Part shown: in pieces, positions 9,650 through 19,063 of the stretch | How the letters are laid out: each line of letters starts with the position of its first letter | How positions within the stretch are numbered: position 1 is the first letter of the stretch | NCBI GenBank assembly: GCA_964603595.1 | Contig: CAZRVN010000006.1 | Span: forward strand, 53,860-117,859 | Source: JAQVEM01 sp964603595 | Lineage (GTDB): Bacteria > Actinomycetota > Humimicrobiia > Humimicrobiales > Humimicrobiaceae | Reading direction: 5' to 3' | Length of the DNA: 64,000 nucleotides | Translations under genes and position numbers: made by a program | The notes under the pieces: generated by a model | What the model saw: the letters and a program-made list of their open reading frames with translations, nothing else | Told to the model about the DNA's origin: nothing | Databases searched by the model: none

Positions 9650-9712
9650 TACTACCCCTTCTAATAATACTTTTTATATTTTTTAAAAACGAATCTTTAT
9701 AAAATTCTTTAA

Positions 9713-9970
9713 TCACAGATATTCTATCATCTCAATTTTTTCTACATTTATAAAAACAATCTCTCTCCTGGCCTTTTCATCATCTATGATTTTTCCGGCA
9801 CCATCTAAATAAAAAACTTCTGCATCAGATACCGGTATGAATTTATCCTTTTGTGAGGTGATGTAGTCACTCAATCTTCCGTTTAATAAAGTATGAACTG
9901 TTCCTTTAACGATACTTGATTCAGTCTTAATTTTTACCTTTATTTTTTGCTTTTCGATTTTCATCTGCAT
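9713..9970 (-). CDS. Small conserved-looking protein of unknown function
   Basis: This 85-residue protein has alternating charged and hydrophobic residues suggesting a small beta-rich domain, with the central segment LLNGRLSDYITSQKDKFIPV. I do not recognise it with certainty; the GRLSDY...FIPV pattern recalls short bacterial DUF proteins of about 70-85 residues. It ends with TGA and stands 63 bases before trxA, so it may be the first gene of the minus-strand run. The upstream region is shared with the divergent zinc-ribbon gene. Confidence 0.6.
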   Translation of the reverse strand: MQMKIEKQKIKVKIKTESSIVKGTVHTLLNGRLSDYITSQKDKFIPVSDAEVFYLDGAGKIIDDEKARREIVFINVEKIEMIEYL

Positions 9971-10125
9971 GATATTAAAACCCCGGTTAATAATTCTTAG
10001 AAGATATTATCAGAGGTGTTTTTTTTAGTCAAATAAATTCGTTATTTATTAATTATATCTGCGAAATTAATATATTACACCTGAATCAATAACCAAAAAT
10101 TAATATAATTTGTATTAATATTGTA

Positions 10126-10153
10126 TTGTTATTATCTTGTAATATACTATAAT
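10126..10153 (+). promoter_or_regulatory. Promoter for the zinc-ribbon gene
   Basis: TTGTTA (10126-10131) and TATAAT (10148-10153) are separated by 16 bases, about 50 bases before the start at 10201. A second TATAAT-like box follows a few bases later. The gap 9971-10200 holds no gene. Confidence 0.5.
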
Positions 10154-10200
10154 ATCTTATAATAACCCGATTAATTATATAAATTACACTGGAGGTACAA

Positions 10201-10419
10201 ATGTATAGATGCTTGAAATGCGGGAATACTTACAAATTCATAGGTACAGTAAAAGAAGAAGGAAATGCCTATATATACCAGAATTCTGATGATAAAGATA
10301 CCAGAGATTCTCTTACATGGGCTTTTATGGCATCAGGTAATAACTGGAAAAGCTCCCATAATATATTAAGGTGTTTCTACTGCAACTCAACAGAAATAGT
10401 AAAAATTGATTTACCGTAG
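10201..10419 (+). CDS. Small zinc-ribbon protein
   Basis: The 72-residue protein has a CxxC pair at each end (CLKCG at 4-8 and CFYCN near 59-63), the arrangement of a zinc ribbon split by a loop. A strong GGAGGT lies five bases before the ATG. It stands alone, convergent with the nucleotidyltransferase gene. The function is unknown; such ribbons bind nucleic acid or protein partners. Confidence 0.75.
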   Translation: MYRCLKCGNTYKFIGTVKEEGNAYIYQNSDDKDTRDSLTWAFMASGNNWKSSHNILRCFYCNSTEIVKIDLP

Positions 10420-10455
10420 TTATAAAATATTTTATTTAAGCAGTCCGGGGATAAT

Positions 10456-11187
10456 CTATCGTCCTTCTTTTAACGCTTCTCTTATAAGATGGCTTGCTCT
10501 GAACAGAGCTTCAAAGGAAGTGCCGGCATCACTCCACCATCCTTTAAGTATGGAATAGGTCATTATACCCCTTCTTATATATTCATTATTAACATCGGTT
10601 ATTTCGAGCTCTCCTCTCTCGGAGGGCTTGAGAGTGCCAATTATTTTGAATACATCACTATCATACATATAAAGTCCGGCAACAGCGTAATTACTCCTTG
10701 GTTTTTTAGGTTTCTCCTCAATATTTATTACATTTCCTTCCCTAATCTCGGCAACACCAAATCTTTCAGGGTCACTAACCTCTTTTAGAAAAATCCTTGC
10801 GCCCCTCTCCTGCTTCTTAAATTCTTTTATTGCATCAGAAATATCATCTTCAATTATATTATCCCCAAGCATAACTATCACCTTATCATTATCAATAAAA
10901 TTCTCGGTAAGCTTAAGGGCATCGGCAATACCGCCCTCACCCTCCTGATAGGTATAACTTATATCTTTAAGCCCAAATTCCTGACCATTACCCAGAAGTC
11001 TTAAAAAATCACCGGCATAGTTTCCTCCAGTAACTATCATTATATCCTCCAGACCCGCACTCACAAGAGTTTTAAGAGGATAATAAATCATTGGTTTATC
11101 ATACACCGGTAGCAAATGCTTGTTTGTAACTTTAGTGCATGGCATAAGGCGAGTTCCCAATCCACCTGCAAGTATAACTCCTTTCAT
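10456..11187 (-). CDS. Sugar-1-phosphate nucleotidylyltransferase, RmlA/RfbA-like
   Basis: The 243-residue protein has the glucose-1-phosphate thymidylyltransferase signature at its N-terminus (LAGGLGTRLMPCTKVTNKHL, then LPVYDKPMIYYPL), VMLGDNI and EEKP. It probably makes dTDP-glucose or a similar activated sugar for surface glycans. It is about 45 residues shorter than classical RmlA, lacking the C-terminal allosteric part, as in the short RfbA-like enzymes. It lies 20 bases after uppP, suggesting an envelope polysaccharide role. No rmlBCD genes are in the window, so the final product is unknown. Confidence 0.85.
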   Translation of the reverse strand: MKGVILAGGLGTRLMPCTKVTNKHLLPVYDKPMIYYPLKTLVSAGLEDIMIVTGGNYAGDFLRLLGNGQEFGLKDISYTYQEGEGGIADALKLTENFIDNDKVIVMLGDNIIEDDISDAIKEFKKQERGARIFLKEVSDPERFGVAEIREGNVINIEEKPKKPRSNYAVAGLYMYDSDVFKIIGTLKPSERGELEITDVNNEYIRRGIMTYSILKGWWSDAGTSFEALFRASHLIREALKEGR

Positions 11188-11207
11188 TTTTTAGAATTCA
11201 CCTCTCT

Positions 11208-12152
11208 TTATATAATTTTATTTATTGCATAAAATATAAACACAGCTAACGCCAGACAGATACAGTATACCGCAAACATATTTAAATTTCTTTTTCTGGT
11301 CAGAAAAATAATAAACTTTACTGCAAATAGCCCTGCCAGGTAAGCAGATACAAAACCTGCCGCAAGATTCTGTCCGGCATTTAAGCCATTTCCAAAAATT
11401 ATACCCGAGGAACGGTATAATTCAAATATGAAGGACCCAAAAATAATCGGGACTGAAAGTAAAAACGAAAACCTGACTGCTTCATCTCTTTTTATTCCAA
11501 AAAAACGCGCAAAAGATATAGTAGCCCCTGACCTTGAAATTCCGGGAAGTATGGCCAGTGCCTGCCCTATTCCTATTATTATAGCTATAGGTATATTAAA
11601 CCTTACCCTGCCCGCACTTCTATTTTCAATAATAATCTCCTTATTAATAATCCCGTCTCTACTGTTTTTATCGCTTTTACTAGAAATATTTTCATTTTCA
11701 ACAAAATTATTGCGTTTTGCCAATCTTTCTTCAATACGCCTTCCTCTGAATTCTCCAAGCCATAAAAATAATGCTGTAACTAAAATGAAACCCCCTGCAG
11801 CCAGGGGTTTTTTAAATAAGCTCTCAAAATAATCTTCCAGTAAAAATCCTGCGATCGCAGCTGGTATACTTGCAATAATTAAAAAGATTCCCAGTTTAAA
11901 ATTATTTAATTTCCTTTTATCCCTTATAAAAATACCAATAATTACAGCTTTTATAATTCTATATATGTCCCTGTAAAAAACAGTTACTACTGAAGCCAGT
12001 GTGGCAAAATGAACTGTTACTATAAAATAAAGAGGAGGACTTCCCCAGTTAAAGAAATAGGGGAATATAACCAGATGTCCGGAGCTGCTTATAGGTAAAA
12101 ATTCAGTAGCCCCCTGAATCAAACCTAAAATGATTGACTGTATTATTTCCAA
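11208..12152 (-). CDS. uppP: Undecaprenyl-diphosphatase
   Basis: UppP/BacA recycles undecaprenyl pyrophosphate, the lipid carrier of cell-wall synthesis. The protein has the two family motifs, QGATEFLPISSSGHL near residues 14-28 and PGISRSGATI in the second half, and many hydrophobic helices. At 314 residues it is longer than the usual 265-280. The surplus is a charged, asparagine- and lysine-rich cytoplasmic-looking insert at about 137-180, between the two halves. It is the first gene of a two-gene unit with the nucleotidyltransferase. Confidence 0.93.
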   Translation of the reverse strand: MEIIQSIILGLIQGATEFLPISSSGHLVIFPYFFNWGSPPLYFIVTVHFATLASVVTVFYRDIYRIIKAVIIGIFIRDKRKLNNFKLGIFLIIASIPAAIAGFLLEDYFESLFKKPLAAGGFILVTALFLWLGEFRGRRIEERLAKRNNFVENENISSKSDKNSRDGIINKEIIIENRSAGRVRFNIPIAIIIGIGQALAILPGISRSGATISFARFFGIKRDEAVRFSFLLSVPIIFGSFIFELYRSSGIIFGNGLNAGQNLAAGFVSAYLAGLFAVKFIIFLTRKRNLNMFAVYCICLALAVFIFYAINKII

Positions 12153-12237
12153 CTTATATAATGATTAAAATTATTTTTAACAATTTGTAACTAATTTTTA
12201 AAATATAACATAAAATATCTAAAAATAAAAAACCGGC

Positions 12238-12738
12238 ATGAATTTTTCAGACTTTTTTAAATTTATATCACTGAGAGCGGCAACTTTTTTTACTGCAATG
12301 ACACCTATAGGAGAACTTCGTGCGTCAATCCCCATCGCCCTTTCAAAATACGGAATGAATATTTTTGAAACTTATATAATATCCGTACTGGGAAACATGG
12401 TACCCCCAATAGCTATATTATGGATCCTTAACCCTGTGTCAAAGTTTTTGATGAATAGATTTAAAATTGCTAATAGATTTTTTAACTGGCTTTTTAACCG
12501 TACCCGCAGAAAACATTCCAAAAGATTTAAAAAATACGAAGGTTTTGCACTTGTGGCATTTGTGGGTATACCCCTCCCTGTTACAGGCGGCTGGACCGGG
12601 GCTTTAATTGCATTTGTTTTTGGTATACCTCCAAGAAGAGCTCTACTTCATATATTTATTGGGGTACTTATTGCAGGAGTAATAGTAACTATAATATGCC
12701 AGACAGTAGGTTATGTAAAATTTATTATTGCCGGATAA
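12238..12738 (+). CDS. COG2426 small multidrug export-type membrane protein
   Basis: This 166-residue membrane protein carries the PF06695 hallmark TPIGELRASIPIALSKYG (22-39) and GIPLPVTGGWTGALIAF. About four hydrophobic segments flank a basic loop (NRTRRKHSKRFKKY). The family is named for putative drug export but its function is not established; it is distantly related to DedA-like proteins. It diverges from uppP, with 85 bases between the starts. Confidence 0.8.
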   Translation: MNFSDFFKFISLRAATFFTAMTPIGELRASIPIALSKYGMNIFETYIISVLGNMVPPIAILWILNPVSKFLMNRFKIANRFFNWLFNRTRRKHSKRFKKYEGFALVAFVGIPLPVTGGWTGALIAFVFGIPPRRALLHIFIGVLIAGVIVTIICQTVGYVKFIIAG

Positions 12739-12872
12739 ACTCTTTTTAAAAAAATAATCAAGTAATAACATCAAAACACTAATAAATATATACTTAACCA
12801 TCTTAAATACTCACATAACCTGCTTATTGTTCAGACTAATAAAAGAAGTAATATATCCAGCAGGACTTTAAT

Positions 12873-14273
12873 TTATTTTCCGCTTATAGTTACGTCTCTT
12901 ACCAGAAGTGAAGGGCTGCCTACATACCCGCTTAAAGGGAAAAAGGCAAAGTCACTTCCGACTTTTTCAATACTTTTACAGAAATTTAAAATATCAGTAG
13001 CTATCGTTACTTCCTTAACCGGATTTTCAGGCTTGCTATTTTTTATCCATAATCCCTTTGCCCCAACACTAATCTGACCGGAAACATGATTAACTCCTGA
13101 ATGCATTCCTATTATATCTATTACGTAAAAGCCATCTTTCATATGCCCCAGAAGTTCGTTAAAACCATCTTTTGATGGTTCAATATAAAAGTTTGAGATG
13201 CCTACTTCCGGTGTTGAACGGTATGAAGCCCTTACAGCATTTCCTGTTGATAAAGTTTTATCCTTCCTTGCAGTAAATGTGTTATAAAGGTAAGTTTTTA
13301 GATAACCTTTATTGAATACACATGTCCTGCCCTTGATAACACCTTCTCCATCAAATGGTTTGGAAGAAAGACCTTCCGGTAATGTCCCGTCATCAAATAT
13401 ATTTATATCAGCAGAAAATATTTTTTCCCCAATCTTACCTTCAAAAACCGATTTCTTTTTTTGAACTGAATCTGCTGTAATACCATCTGCTATTACACTT
13501 AAAAATTGTGCGGAAACAGCAGGGTCCAGAAGGAGACTTACCCTATCTGATTTAATTTTTTTCCCTCCCAGAATTGACACAGACCTGTCAGCTGCTTTAC
13601 TCGCAACATGGTTAAGGTCAATATCATCAGGAGAACGCCCACACCCAAAATAATCACCGGTAGAAGTATCATTACCTTCTTTTGAAATTGCATTTACATA
13701 AATCAAACAGGTAGTTTTTTTATAATTGTCACAGAATCCAGCCGAGTTTAAAATTGCTGTCTCGTATATGCTATCCTGGTAAGCAACATTTTCTATATCA
13801 GTAATTCTTTTATCTTTACTTCTGGTTAAATCTTCAAGTTTCTTTGCCATTGCAACCTTATCTTCTATTCTATAATCAAGTAAATTCTCCCTGAATAACA
13901 GCTCATCACTTATGAGCTTTCTTTTATGTGCATATTCTTCTTCTACCGGAAGATAATTATATTCTTCCTTTCCTGTGATTTCGCTATTTGATACAGCTTT
14001 CTTGATGCAATCTTCTATGCTATTATCCCCGAGCACTGTAGTATATGCATACCCTACTGATTTATCCTTAAAAATTCTTATACCTATCCCAATTGAGTCA
14101 GAAAACGATAATGTCTCTATTTTGCTTTTAAAAATCTCTATTTCATTATCTACAGAACTTGCCGTAAAAATCTCGAACTCATCCACATTGTACTTTTTTA
14201 TTTTCCTGGCAGTGTCTTTGCAAATATTTATTAGCTGCCTTACCCTGACTCTATACTTTCTATTATTCTGCAT
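12873..14273 (-). CDS. tldE: TldE/PmbA metalloprotease subunit homologue
   Basis: The 466-residue protein matches the PmbA/TldE family (SIGIGIRIFKDKSVGYAYT, GEGVIKGRTCVFNKGYLKTYLYN, VSGQISVGAKGLWI). TldE pairs with TldD to form a heterodimeric protease that cuts unfolded peptides and matures some ribosomally made peptides. It lacks the HExxxH zinc motif, as expected for TldE. Its start overlaps the tldD stop by 11 bases, so the two are translationally coupled. Confidence 0.9.
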   Translation of the reverse strand: MQNNRKYRVRVRQLINICKDTARKIKKYNVDEFEIFTASSVDNEIEIFKSKIETLSFSDSIGIGIRIFKDKSVGYAYTTVLGDNSIEDCIKKAVSNSEITGKEEYNYLPVEEEYAHKRKLISDELLFRENLLDYRIEDKVAMAKKLEDLTRSKDKRITDIENVAYQDSIYETAILNSAGFCDNYKKTTCLIYVNAISKEGNDTSTGDYFGCGRSPDDIDLNHVASKAADRSVSILGGKKIKSDRVSLLLDPAVSAQFLSVIADGITADSVQKKKSVFEGKIGEKIFSADINIFDDGTLPEGLSSKPFDGEGVIKGRTCVFNKGYLKTYLYNTFTARKDKTLSTGNAVRASYRSTPEVGISNFYIEPSKDGFNELLGHMKDGFYVIDIIGMHSGVNHVSGQISVGAKGLWIKNSKPENPVKEVTIATDILNFCKSIEKVGSDFAFFPLSGYVGSPSLLVRDVTISGK

Positions 14274-15660
14274 CCTGGTCTTTTATACCTCCCACAGTAA
14301 TTTTACTAACCTTTATCGTCGGCTGGCCTACCTCATTTGAAATTGACTGTCCATTTTTACCGCAAAAACCGGGTGCAAAATCTAAATTGTTACCCACTGC
14401 TTCTATCTTTTTCAGGATCTCCAGTCCATTACCAATCAGAGTAGCCCCTTTTATAGGAAGGCCGAGCCTCCCACCTTCTATCAAATATCCTTCACTTATT
14501 CCAAATACAAAATCTCCTGTTGCAGGATCCACCTGTCCACCTGCAAATTCCTTGGCATATATACCCTTATTTACAGATCTTATAATCGACTCCGGGTCCT
14601 CACTTCCATTATCTATATAAGTATTGCTCATTCTTGGAATAGGAATATGCCTGAATGATTGTCTTCTACCATTCCCGGTCTGTTTACCTTTCATTTTTCT
14701 TGAAGTTCTGAGGTCGTAAATATAACTTTCCAGAATACCATCTTTTATGAGCACTGTTTTACTTGAAGGGAAACCTTCACCATCAAATTTATACGAGCCC
14801 CAGTGATACTTAATAGTAGAATCATCAACAGCAGATACTGCCTTGCCTGCAATTTTTTTCCCTATCATGCCCTTAAAAACCGAAGCATCTTTCATTACTG
14901 CGTCAGCTTCCAGGCCATGACCGCATGCCTCGTGGAAAATAACTCCCCCAAAAGCCGGCCCTATTACTACAGGAATTTCACCAGTTGGAGCATTAATTGC
15001 ATCAAGCATGTTAACAGCAATTTTTGATGCATTCTCAGCCAGGATTCCGGGGCTTTTCAAATCAAATATTTCATAACCGCTTGTTCCGGCAATTGATTTA
15101 TAGCCGGATGTCGCATTATTTCCCCTTCTGGCTACTGCATTTACTGCTAAAAATGTCTTTACCGCTTTTTCAGATGAAAAAGAGCCATAAGAATTTGCGA
15201 TAAAGATTTCCTCCTCCACATCAGAAAGAATAGATGTTACTTGTATTATTTTAGAGCTGTAATTCCTTGAATTTTTATCAATAAGTTTGAGGATATCCCT
15301 TTTTTTATCAGAATAAATACTGGCAGGAGATTTTTTTATCCTGGTTCTGTAAGAACTTTTAACTCCAGTAAGATCTAAAACTTTAAGAGAGCTGCTTCCA
15401 TCTAGTGCAGAACTTAAAACTTTTGCCGCATTAATAAGTTTGTCTTCCTCAAGTGAATCTACAAAGGCATAAAAAGTACTATCGCCAATCCATAACCTTA
15501 AACCACACCCCAGCTCATAACCGCTGGTAGAGTTTTCAATTTTACTGTCTTCTAATCTTAAATTATTAAAAGCTCTTTTTTGAACAAAAACTTCGGAAAA
15601 ATCCGCGCCATTTCCAAGTAATATATTTAGAACCTTTTTAGTGAGTTTATTCTCAAGCAA
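14263..15660 (-). CDS. tldD: TldD zinc metalloprotease subunit
   Basis: The 465-residue protein has the TldD catalytic motif HEACGHGLEAD beginning at residue 243 (H243, E244, H248), with the glycine-rich approach PAFGGVIF. It provides the active site of the TldD-TldE protease. The coupled tldE follows. Upstream on the same strand, 19 bases away, is the YtxH gene. No precursor peptide gene was seen nearby. Confidence 0.92.
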   Translation of the reverse strand: MLENKLTKKVLNILLGNGADFSEVFVQKRAFNNLRLEDSKIENSTSGYELGCGLRLWIGDSTFYAFVDSLEEDKLINAAKVLSSALDGSSSLKVLDLTGVKSSYRTRIKKSPASIYSDKKRDILKLIDKNSRNYSSKIIQVTSILSDVEEEIFIANSYGSFSSEKAVKTFLAVNAVARRGNNATSGYKSIAGTSGYEIFDLKSPGILAENASKIAVNMLDAINAPTGEIPVVIGPAFGGVIFHEACGHGLEADAVMKDASVFKGMIGKKIAGKAVSAVDDSTIKYHWGSYKFDGEGFPSSKTVLIKDGILESYIYDLRTSRKMKGKQTGNGRRQSFRHIPIPRMSNTYIDNGSEDPESIIRSVNKGIYAKEFAGGQVDPATGDFVFGISEGYLIEGGRLGLPIKGATLIGNGLEILKKIEAVGNNLDFAPGFCGKNGQSISNEVGQPTIKVSKITVGGIKDQDAE

Positions 15661-15679
15661 TATAACCTACATTTCCTAT

Positions 15680-16087
15680 CTAGGACAGGTCTTCTTCCAC
15701 TTTCTTTGCTTTTTTCTTTCCCTTTTTAACTGCTTTTTTTATTTTATCTCCGGCTTTTTTAGCACTAGAGCTTACGTTCCTGGATACACTGGATATTTTC
15801 CCCCTGCTTTCTTTCGCAAATTCTTCTCCCCTGCTTTTCATTTCTGCAATTTTGACTTTACCTTTATCTATATATTCCTTTGTCTTCCCTGTAGCTCTGT
15901 CCAGTTCATCTCTGGTCTTTTTTATAAACTCCTCACTTTTTTCCTTTATTTCCTTTCTCGTCTCAATCCCTGGTTTAGGAGCAAATAAAACTCCGAGTAT
16001 AAAACCAGCAGACAACCCAACCAGAAGCGACGTTAATATCCCAGAAAAATAATTCTTCCCATTGCTCTCATCATTTTCTTTTTTCAT
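15680..16087 (-). CDS. YtxH-domain protein
   Basis: The 135-residue protein has one N-terminal membrane helix (about 14-33, LLVGLSAGFILGVLFAPKPG) followed by a lysine/glutamate-rich helical tail ending in a run of lysines. The helix-AP-x-GxETR pattern is the YtxH/gas-vesicle-like signature seen in stress-related envelope proteins. It overlaps the DUF948 gene by four bases (ATGA), a pairing common in Firmicutes. Function is not defined. Confidence 0.85.
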   Translation of the reverse strand: MKKENDESNGKNYFSGILTSLLVGLSAGFILGVLFAPKPGIETRKEIKEKSEEFIKKTRDELDRATGKTKEYIDKGKVKIAEMKSRGEEFAKESRGKISSVSRNVSSSAKKAGDKIKKAVKKGKKKAKKVEEDLS

Positions 16088-16530
16088 TCTTTTTCCTCCT
16101 TGCTCTCATTTTCCCCATCAGTTTTTAAAAGACTGTTTATCAGGCCTGCTGAAGTGCTTATTATCTTAATTATGGGACTTGTCACAATAACACGCGCAAG
16201 TCTTACAATTTTCTCCAGCTGCTCTACTATTGAGCTTATACTCTGCGTAAGATCAGTAATAGAACTTACTTCCGTATTTAAATTAGTGACAGTATCATTA
16301 AGTTTCTCTATAACAGGAATCAGATTCTCATTTAATTTATCGGCCATAAACCTAATTTTATTAACTAATTTAAATAATGGCACAGCAATAATTATCCCAA
16401 CTAATGAAAAAACAGAAATTAATATTATGGCAACAAGACCTACTACCTCTAATGATGTCATATTGACCTCTTCGTTTTTGTTGTAAAAATAACCATTTAA
16501 CATTATATATATTTTGTTTCTTTTATTCAA
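16084..16530 (-). CDS. DUF948-like membrane protein
   Basis: The likely start is ATG 16461, with AGAGG five bases upstream, rather than the longer frame; this gives 125 residues. One membrane helix (LEVVGLVAIILISVFSLVGIII) is followed by a long amphipathic region rich in T, N, L and I (KLNDTVTNLNTEVSSITDLTQ), the DUF948 pattern. It ends with TGA overlapping the ATG of the YtxH gene. The pair probably works together at the membrane; role unknown. Confidence 0.78.
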   Translation of the reverse strand: MNKRNKIYIMLNGYFYNKNEEVNMTSLEVVGLVAIILISVFSLVGIIIAVPLFKLVNKIRFMADKLNENLIPVIEKLNDTVTNLNTEVSSITDLTQSISSIVEQLEKIVRLARVIVTSPIIKIISTSAGLINSLLKTDGENESKEEKE

Positions 16531-16609
16531 AAAATAAAAAAATTAAATTATAATGATTTATCAATAGGTCGTCTTATAATATTTAACAAAAAAGTGGGGA
16601 AAAGATAAT

Positions 16610-17188
16610 ATGAAACTAATGAAATCCAAAATTAAAATGTTAGCTGTAAGTATTGCATCAACATTATTAATCCTTATCTTTATCTCCTGCACCCCTGGAC
16701 AGGTTGAAAAAATTGATGTTGACTCAGACGGGACGCAGGGAGAAGACACCCTATCTGAAGATGAAATTAAAGAATTAGAAGAAGTAGTTGAAGCCATAGA
16801 TTACGAGAATGCTCAAATTAGTGCTGATATAAATGGTTACATACCTTCCTTTCTGTGCACTGATAGCGATAACTATATAAAAATTGAGATTACAAACAAT
16901 TCTGACTTTACCTGGAGAAGCAGCGGCCAGAATATGGTAAGAATTGGTTACCATTATTATGGGCAGGATGTAGAATATTCTGACTATGACCAAACAACAA
17001 GGACTGCTCTTCCTTATAATTTAGAGCCGGGTGAAAGTGCTACTGTAGATGTTTTGATAAACGATATAGTTAATAAAGGCACCTATGTTCTACAGATTGA
17101 CCCTGTTGTGGAGGGAGAATTCTGGTTTTCTTCAAAAGGTGTTGAAGTTCTTCAGGGTAAAGTTTATTTTAGCTCTTGTACAGAGTAA
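16610..17188 (+). CDS. Lipoprotein with NBR1-type Ig-like domain
   Basis: This 192-residue protein has a lipoprotein signal peptide with a cysteine at about residue 27 (LIFISC) followed by an acidic linker. The C-terminal half (about 70-190) has the pattern NNSDFTWRSSG...RTALPYNLEPGES...GTYVLQIDPVVEG..WF, a beta-sandwich seen in NBR1-like and surface-glycan-associated proteins. The product should be anchored outside the membrane. It is a single gene between oppositely oriented runs; TATAAT at 16575-16580 may be its promoter box. Confidence 0.75.
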   Translation: MKLMKSKIKMLAVSIASTLLILIFISCTPGQVEKIDVDSDGTQGEDTLSEDEIKELEEVVEAIDYENAQISADINGYIPSFLCTDSDNYIKIEITNNSDFTWRSSGQNMVRIGYHYYGQDVEYSDYDQTTRTALPYNLEPGESATVDVLINDIVNKGTYVLQIDPVVEGEFWFSSKGVEVLQGKVYFSSCTE

Positions 17189-17233
17189 TTTTTATACTAA
17201 AATACAGGCAGCAGTCTAGATTATTAAAATCAG

Positions 17234-18124
17234 TTATACTTTAAACTTCTCCCCTGTTATTTTCTCATAAGCATCAATATATTTTTCAGATGTCTTTTTT
17301 ATAACATCATGCGGCAGCACAGGAGGGCTGGATTTTCTATCCCAGTCAGTACTCAAAAGATAATCCCTTACATACTGCTTATCAAAACTTTTTTGTTCCT
17401 GCCCCGGTTTATATTCATCCAGAGGCCAGAACCTTGACGAATCAGGGGTTAAAACTTCATCAGCAAGTATAATCCCGTCATCAGTTGCCCCGAATTCAAA
17501 TTTGGTATCTGCAATTATTATACCCTGCCTTATGGCATATTCAGAAGCTTTCAGGTAAAGCTCGATGCTTTTTTCCTTTAAGAAATTTACTGTTTCTGCA
17601 CCAAATATTCTCTTGGCTTTATTTATAGTAATAGCTATATCATGACCTGATACCTCTTTGGTAGTCGGTGTGAATATAGCTTCAGGGAGACGGTCACATT
17701 TAATTAAATCAGGGGGAAGTTCAAGGTCTCCAATCTTACCGGTTCTTTTGTATTCTTCCCATCCGGACCCCGTTATATATCCACGGACAACACACTCAAT
17801 AGGAAAAACCTTTACTCTCTTAACTATAACAGCTCTACCTTCCAAAATATTTTTGTTTTTCCTAAGAAATTTTGGAAATCTTTTAACATCGGTTTCGATC
17901 AGATGATTATCTATTATACCTTTTAAATAATTAAACCAGAAAACCGATATCTTATTTAAGATCATACCCTTAAATGGAATTAAGGAAGGCAAAATAAAAT
18001 CAAAAGCAGAAATTCTATCAGTAGTCACTATTAGAATTCTGTCATCAAATGAAAACATCTCTCTTACTTTGCCACTTCTTAATTTCTCCAATCCTTTAAT
18101 ATCTACATCTCCAATTACTTTCAT
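17234..18124 (-). CDS. purC: SAICAR synthase (phosphoribosylaminoimidazole-succinocarboxamide synthase)
   Basis: PurC joins aspartate to CAIR in purine synthesis. The 296-residue protein has GKVREMF near 18-24, TTDRISAFDFILP, VVRGYITGSGWEEY and DTKFEFG, all conserved in the longer (yeast-like) PurC form. It lies 59 bases after the MTA phosphorylase gene on the same strand. No other de novo purine genes are in the window, so it is separated from the rest of the pathway. Confidence 0.95.
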   Translation of the reverse strand: MKVIGDVDIKGLEKLRSGKVREMFSFDDRILIVTTDRISAFDFILPSLIPFKGMILNKISVFWFNYLKGIIDNHLIETDVKRFPKFLRKNKNILEGRAVIVKRVKVFPIECVVRGYITGSGWEEYKRTGKIGDLELPPDLIKCDRLPEAIFTPTTKEVSGHDIAITINKAKRIFGAETVNFLKEKSIELYLKASEYAIRQGIIIADTKFEFGATDDGIILADEVLTPDSSRFWPLDEYKPGQEQKSFDKQYVRDYLLSTDWDRKSSPPVLPHDVIKKTSEKYIDAYEKITGEKFKV

Positions 18125-18183
18125 AATCCACCTCTTTTTTTTTATATCTTTAATTTTAGTTATCCTTTAATAGAAATAACTAA

Positions 18184-19008
18184 CTAATTAATGGCTGCAT
18201 CTTTTAATGCATGGGAACAAATGCAGTCCCTTTTATCAGGAATTTTCGAAATTACCTTAAAAAGCAGATCTTTTACTTTCTCATTATTTTCATTAAAAAC
18301 TCTTACAATTTCTCCAATAGTTACCGGCTTTATCTCAGGATGACCTTCCAGACCAGTATCATAATCAGTTATAAGGGAAATATTTGCATAACATATTTCC
18401 TGCTCCCTTGCAAGATAAGCTTCAGGATACTGTGTCATATTTATAACTTCCCAGCCCTGGTCTGAATACCATTTACTCTCAGCTCCGGTACTGAACCTCG
18501 GCCCCTGAATAATAACCACAGTTCCTGTTGAATGACATTTAATTTGAAGCTCCTTTGCGCTTTCAATAATAATTTTCCTCATTTCGGGGCAATACGGCTC
18601 TGCCATAGCTATATGAACTGTTTTTGGCCCATCATAGAAAGTATCAATTCTCCCTTTGGTTCTATCCACGAATTGGTCGCATACTACAAAATGCCCCGGT
18701 TTTATATGTGGCTGGAGACTTCCCGAAACGCTTGGTCCCAGAATGCGCTTTACTCCTAATTTTTTCATCGCATAAATATTTGCGCGGTAATTAATTTTAT
18801 GGGGAGGTAGTGTATGATTTCTACCATGACGCGGTATAAATGCTACCCTTTTATCTCCAACTTCTCCTATAATTACTTTATCAGAAGGAGGACCGTATGG
18901 AGTCTTAATATCGTATTTTTTTGCCCCCTTTAAAAAAGAATAGAATCCCGAACCCCCAAACACACCAATATCTGCTTTTTTATTTCCAACCATATTTCTC
19001 CCTTTCAT
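18184..19008 (-). CDS. mtnP: S-methyl-5'-thioadenosine phosphorylase
   Basis: The protein has the MTAP signatures GVFGGSGFYSFL, PRHGRNHTLPPHKINYRANI, GPRFSTGAES and NMTQYPEAYLAREQEICY. It phosphorolyses methylthioadenosine, a by-product of polyamine and ethylene-type reactions, to adenine and methylthioribose-1-phosphate; some relatives prefer inosine or adenosine. The better start is ATG 18993, preceded by AAAGGGAG, giving 269 residues. It lies between the PfkB kinase and purC, so the three may form a purine salvage unit. Confidence 0.9.
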   Translation of the reverse strand: MKGRNMVGNKKADIGVFGGSGFYSFLKGAKKYDIKTPYGPPSDKVIIGEVGDKRVAFIPRHGRNHTLPPHKINYRANIYAMKKLGVKRILGPSVSGSLQPHIKPGHFVVCDQFVDRTKGRIDTFYDGPKTVHIAMAEPYCPEMRKIIIESAKELQIKCHSTGTVVIIQGPRFSTGAESKWYSDQGWEVINMTQYPEAYLAREQEICYANISLITDYDTGLEGHPEIKPVTIGEIVRVFNENNEKVKDLLFKVISKIPDKRDCICSHALKDAAIN

Positions 19009-19063
19009 ATTCTAAAAAATTTTTTACCTTTTTTCTTATAACCCAAATAAAACTTTAAATAAA

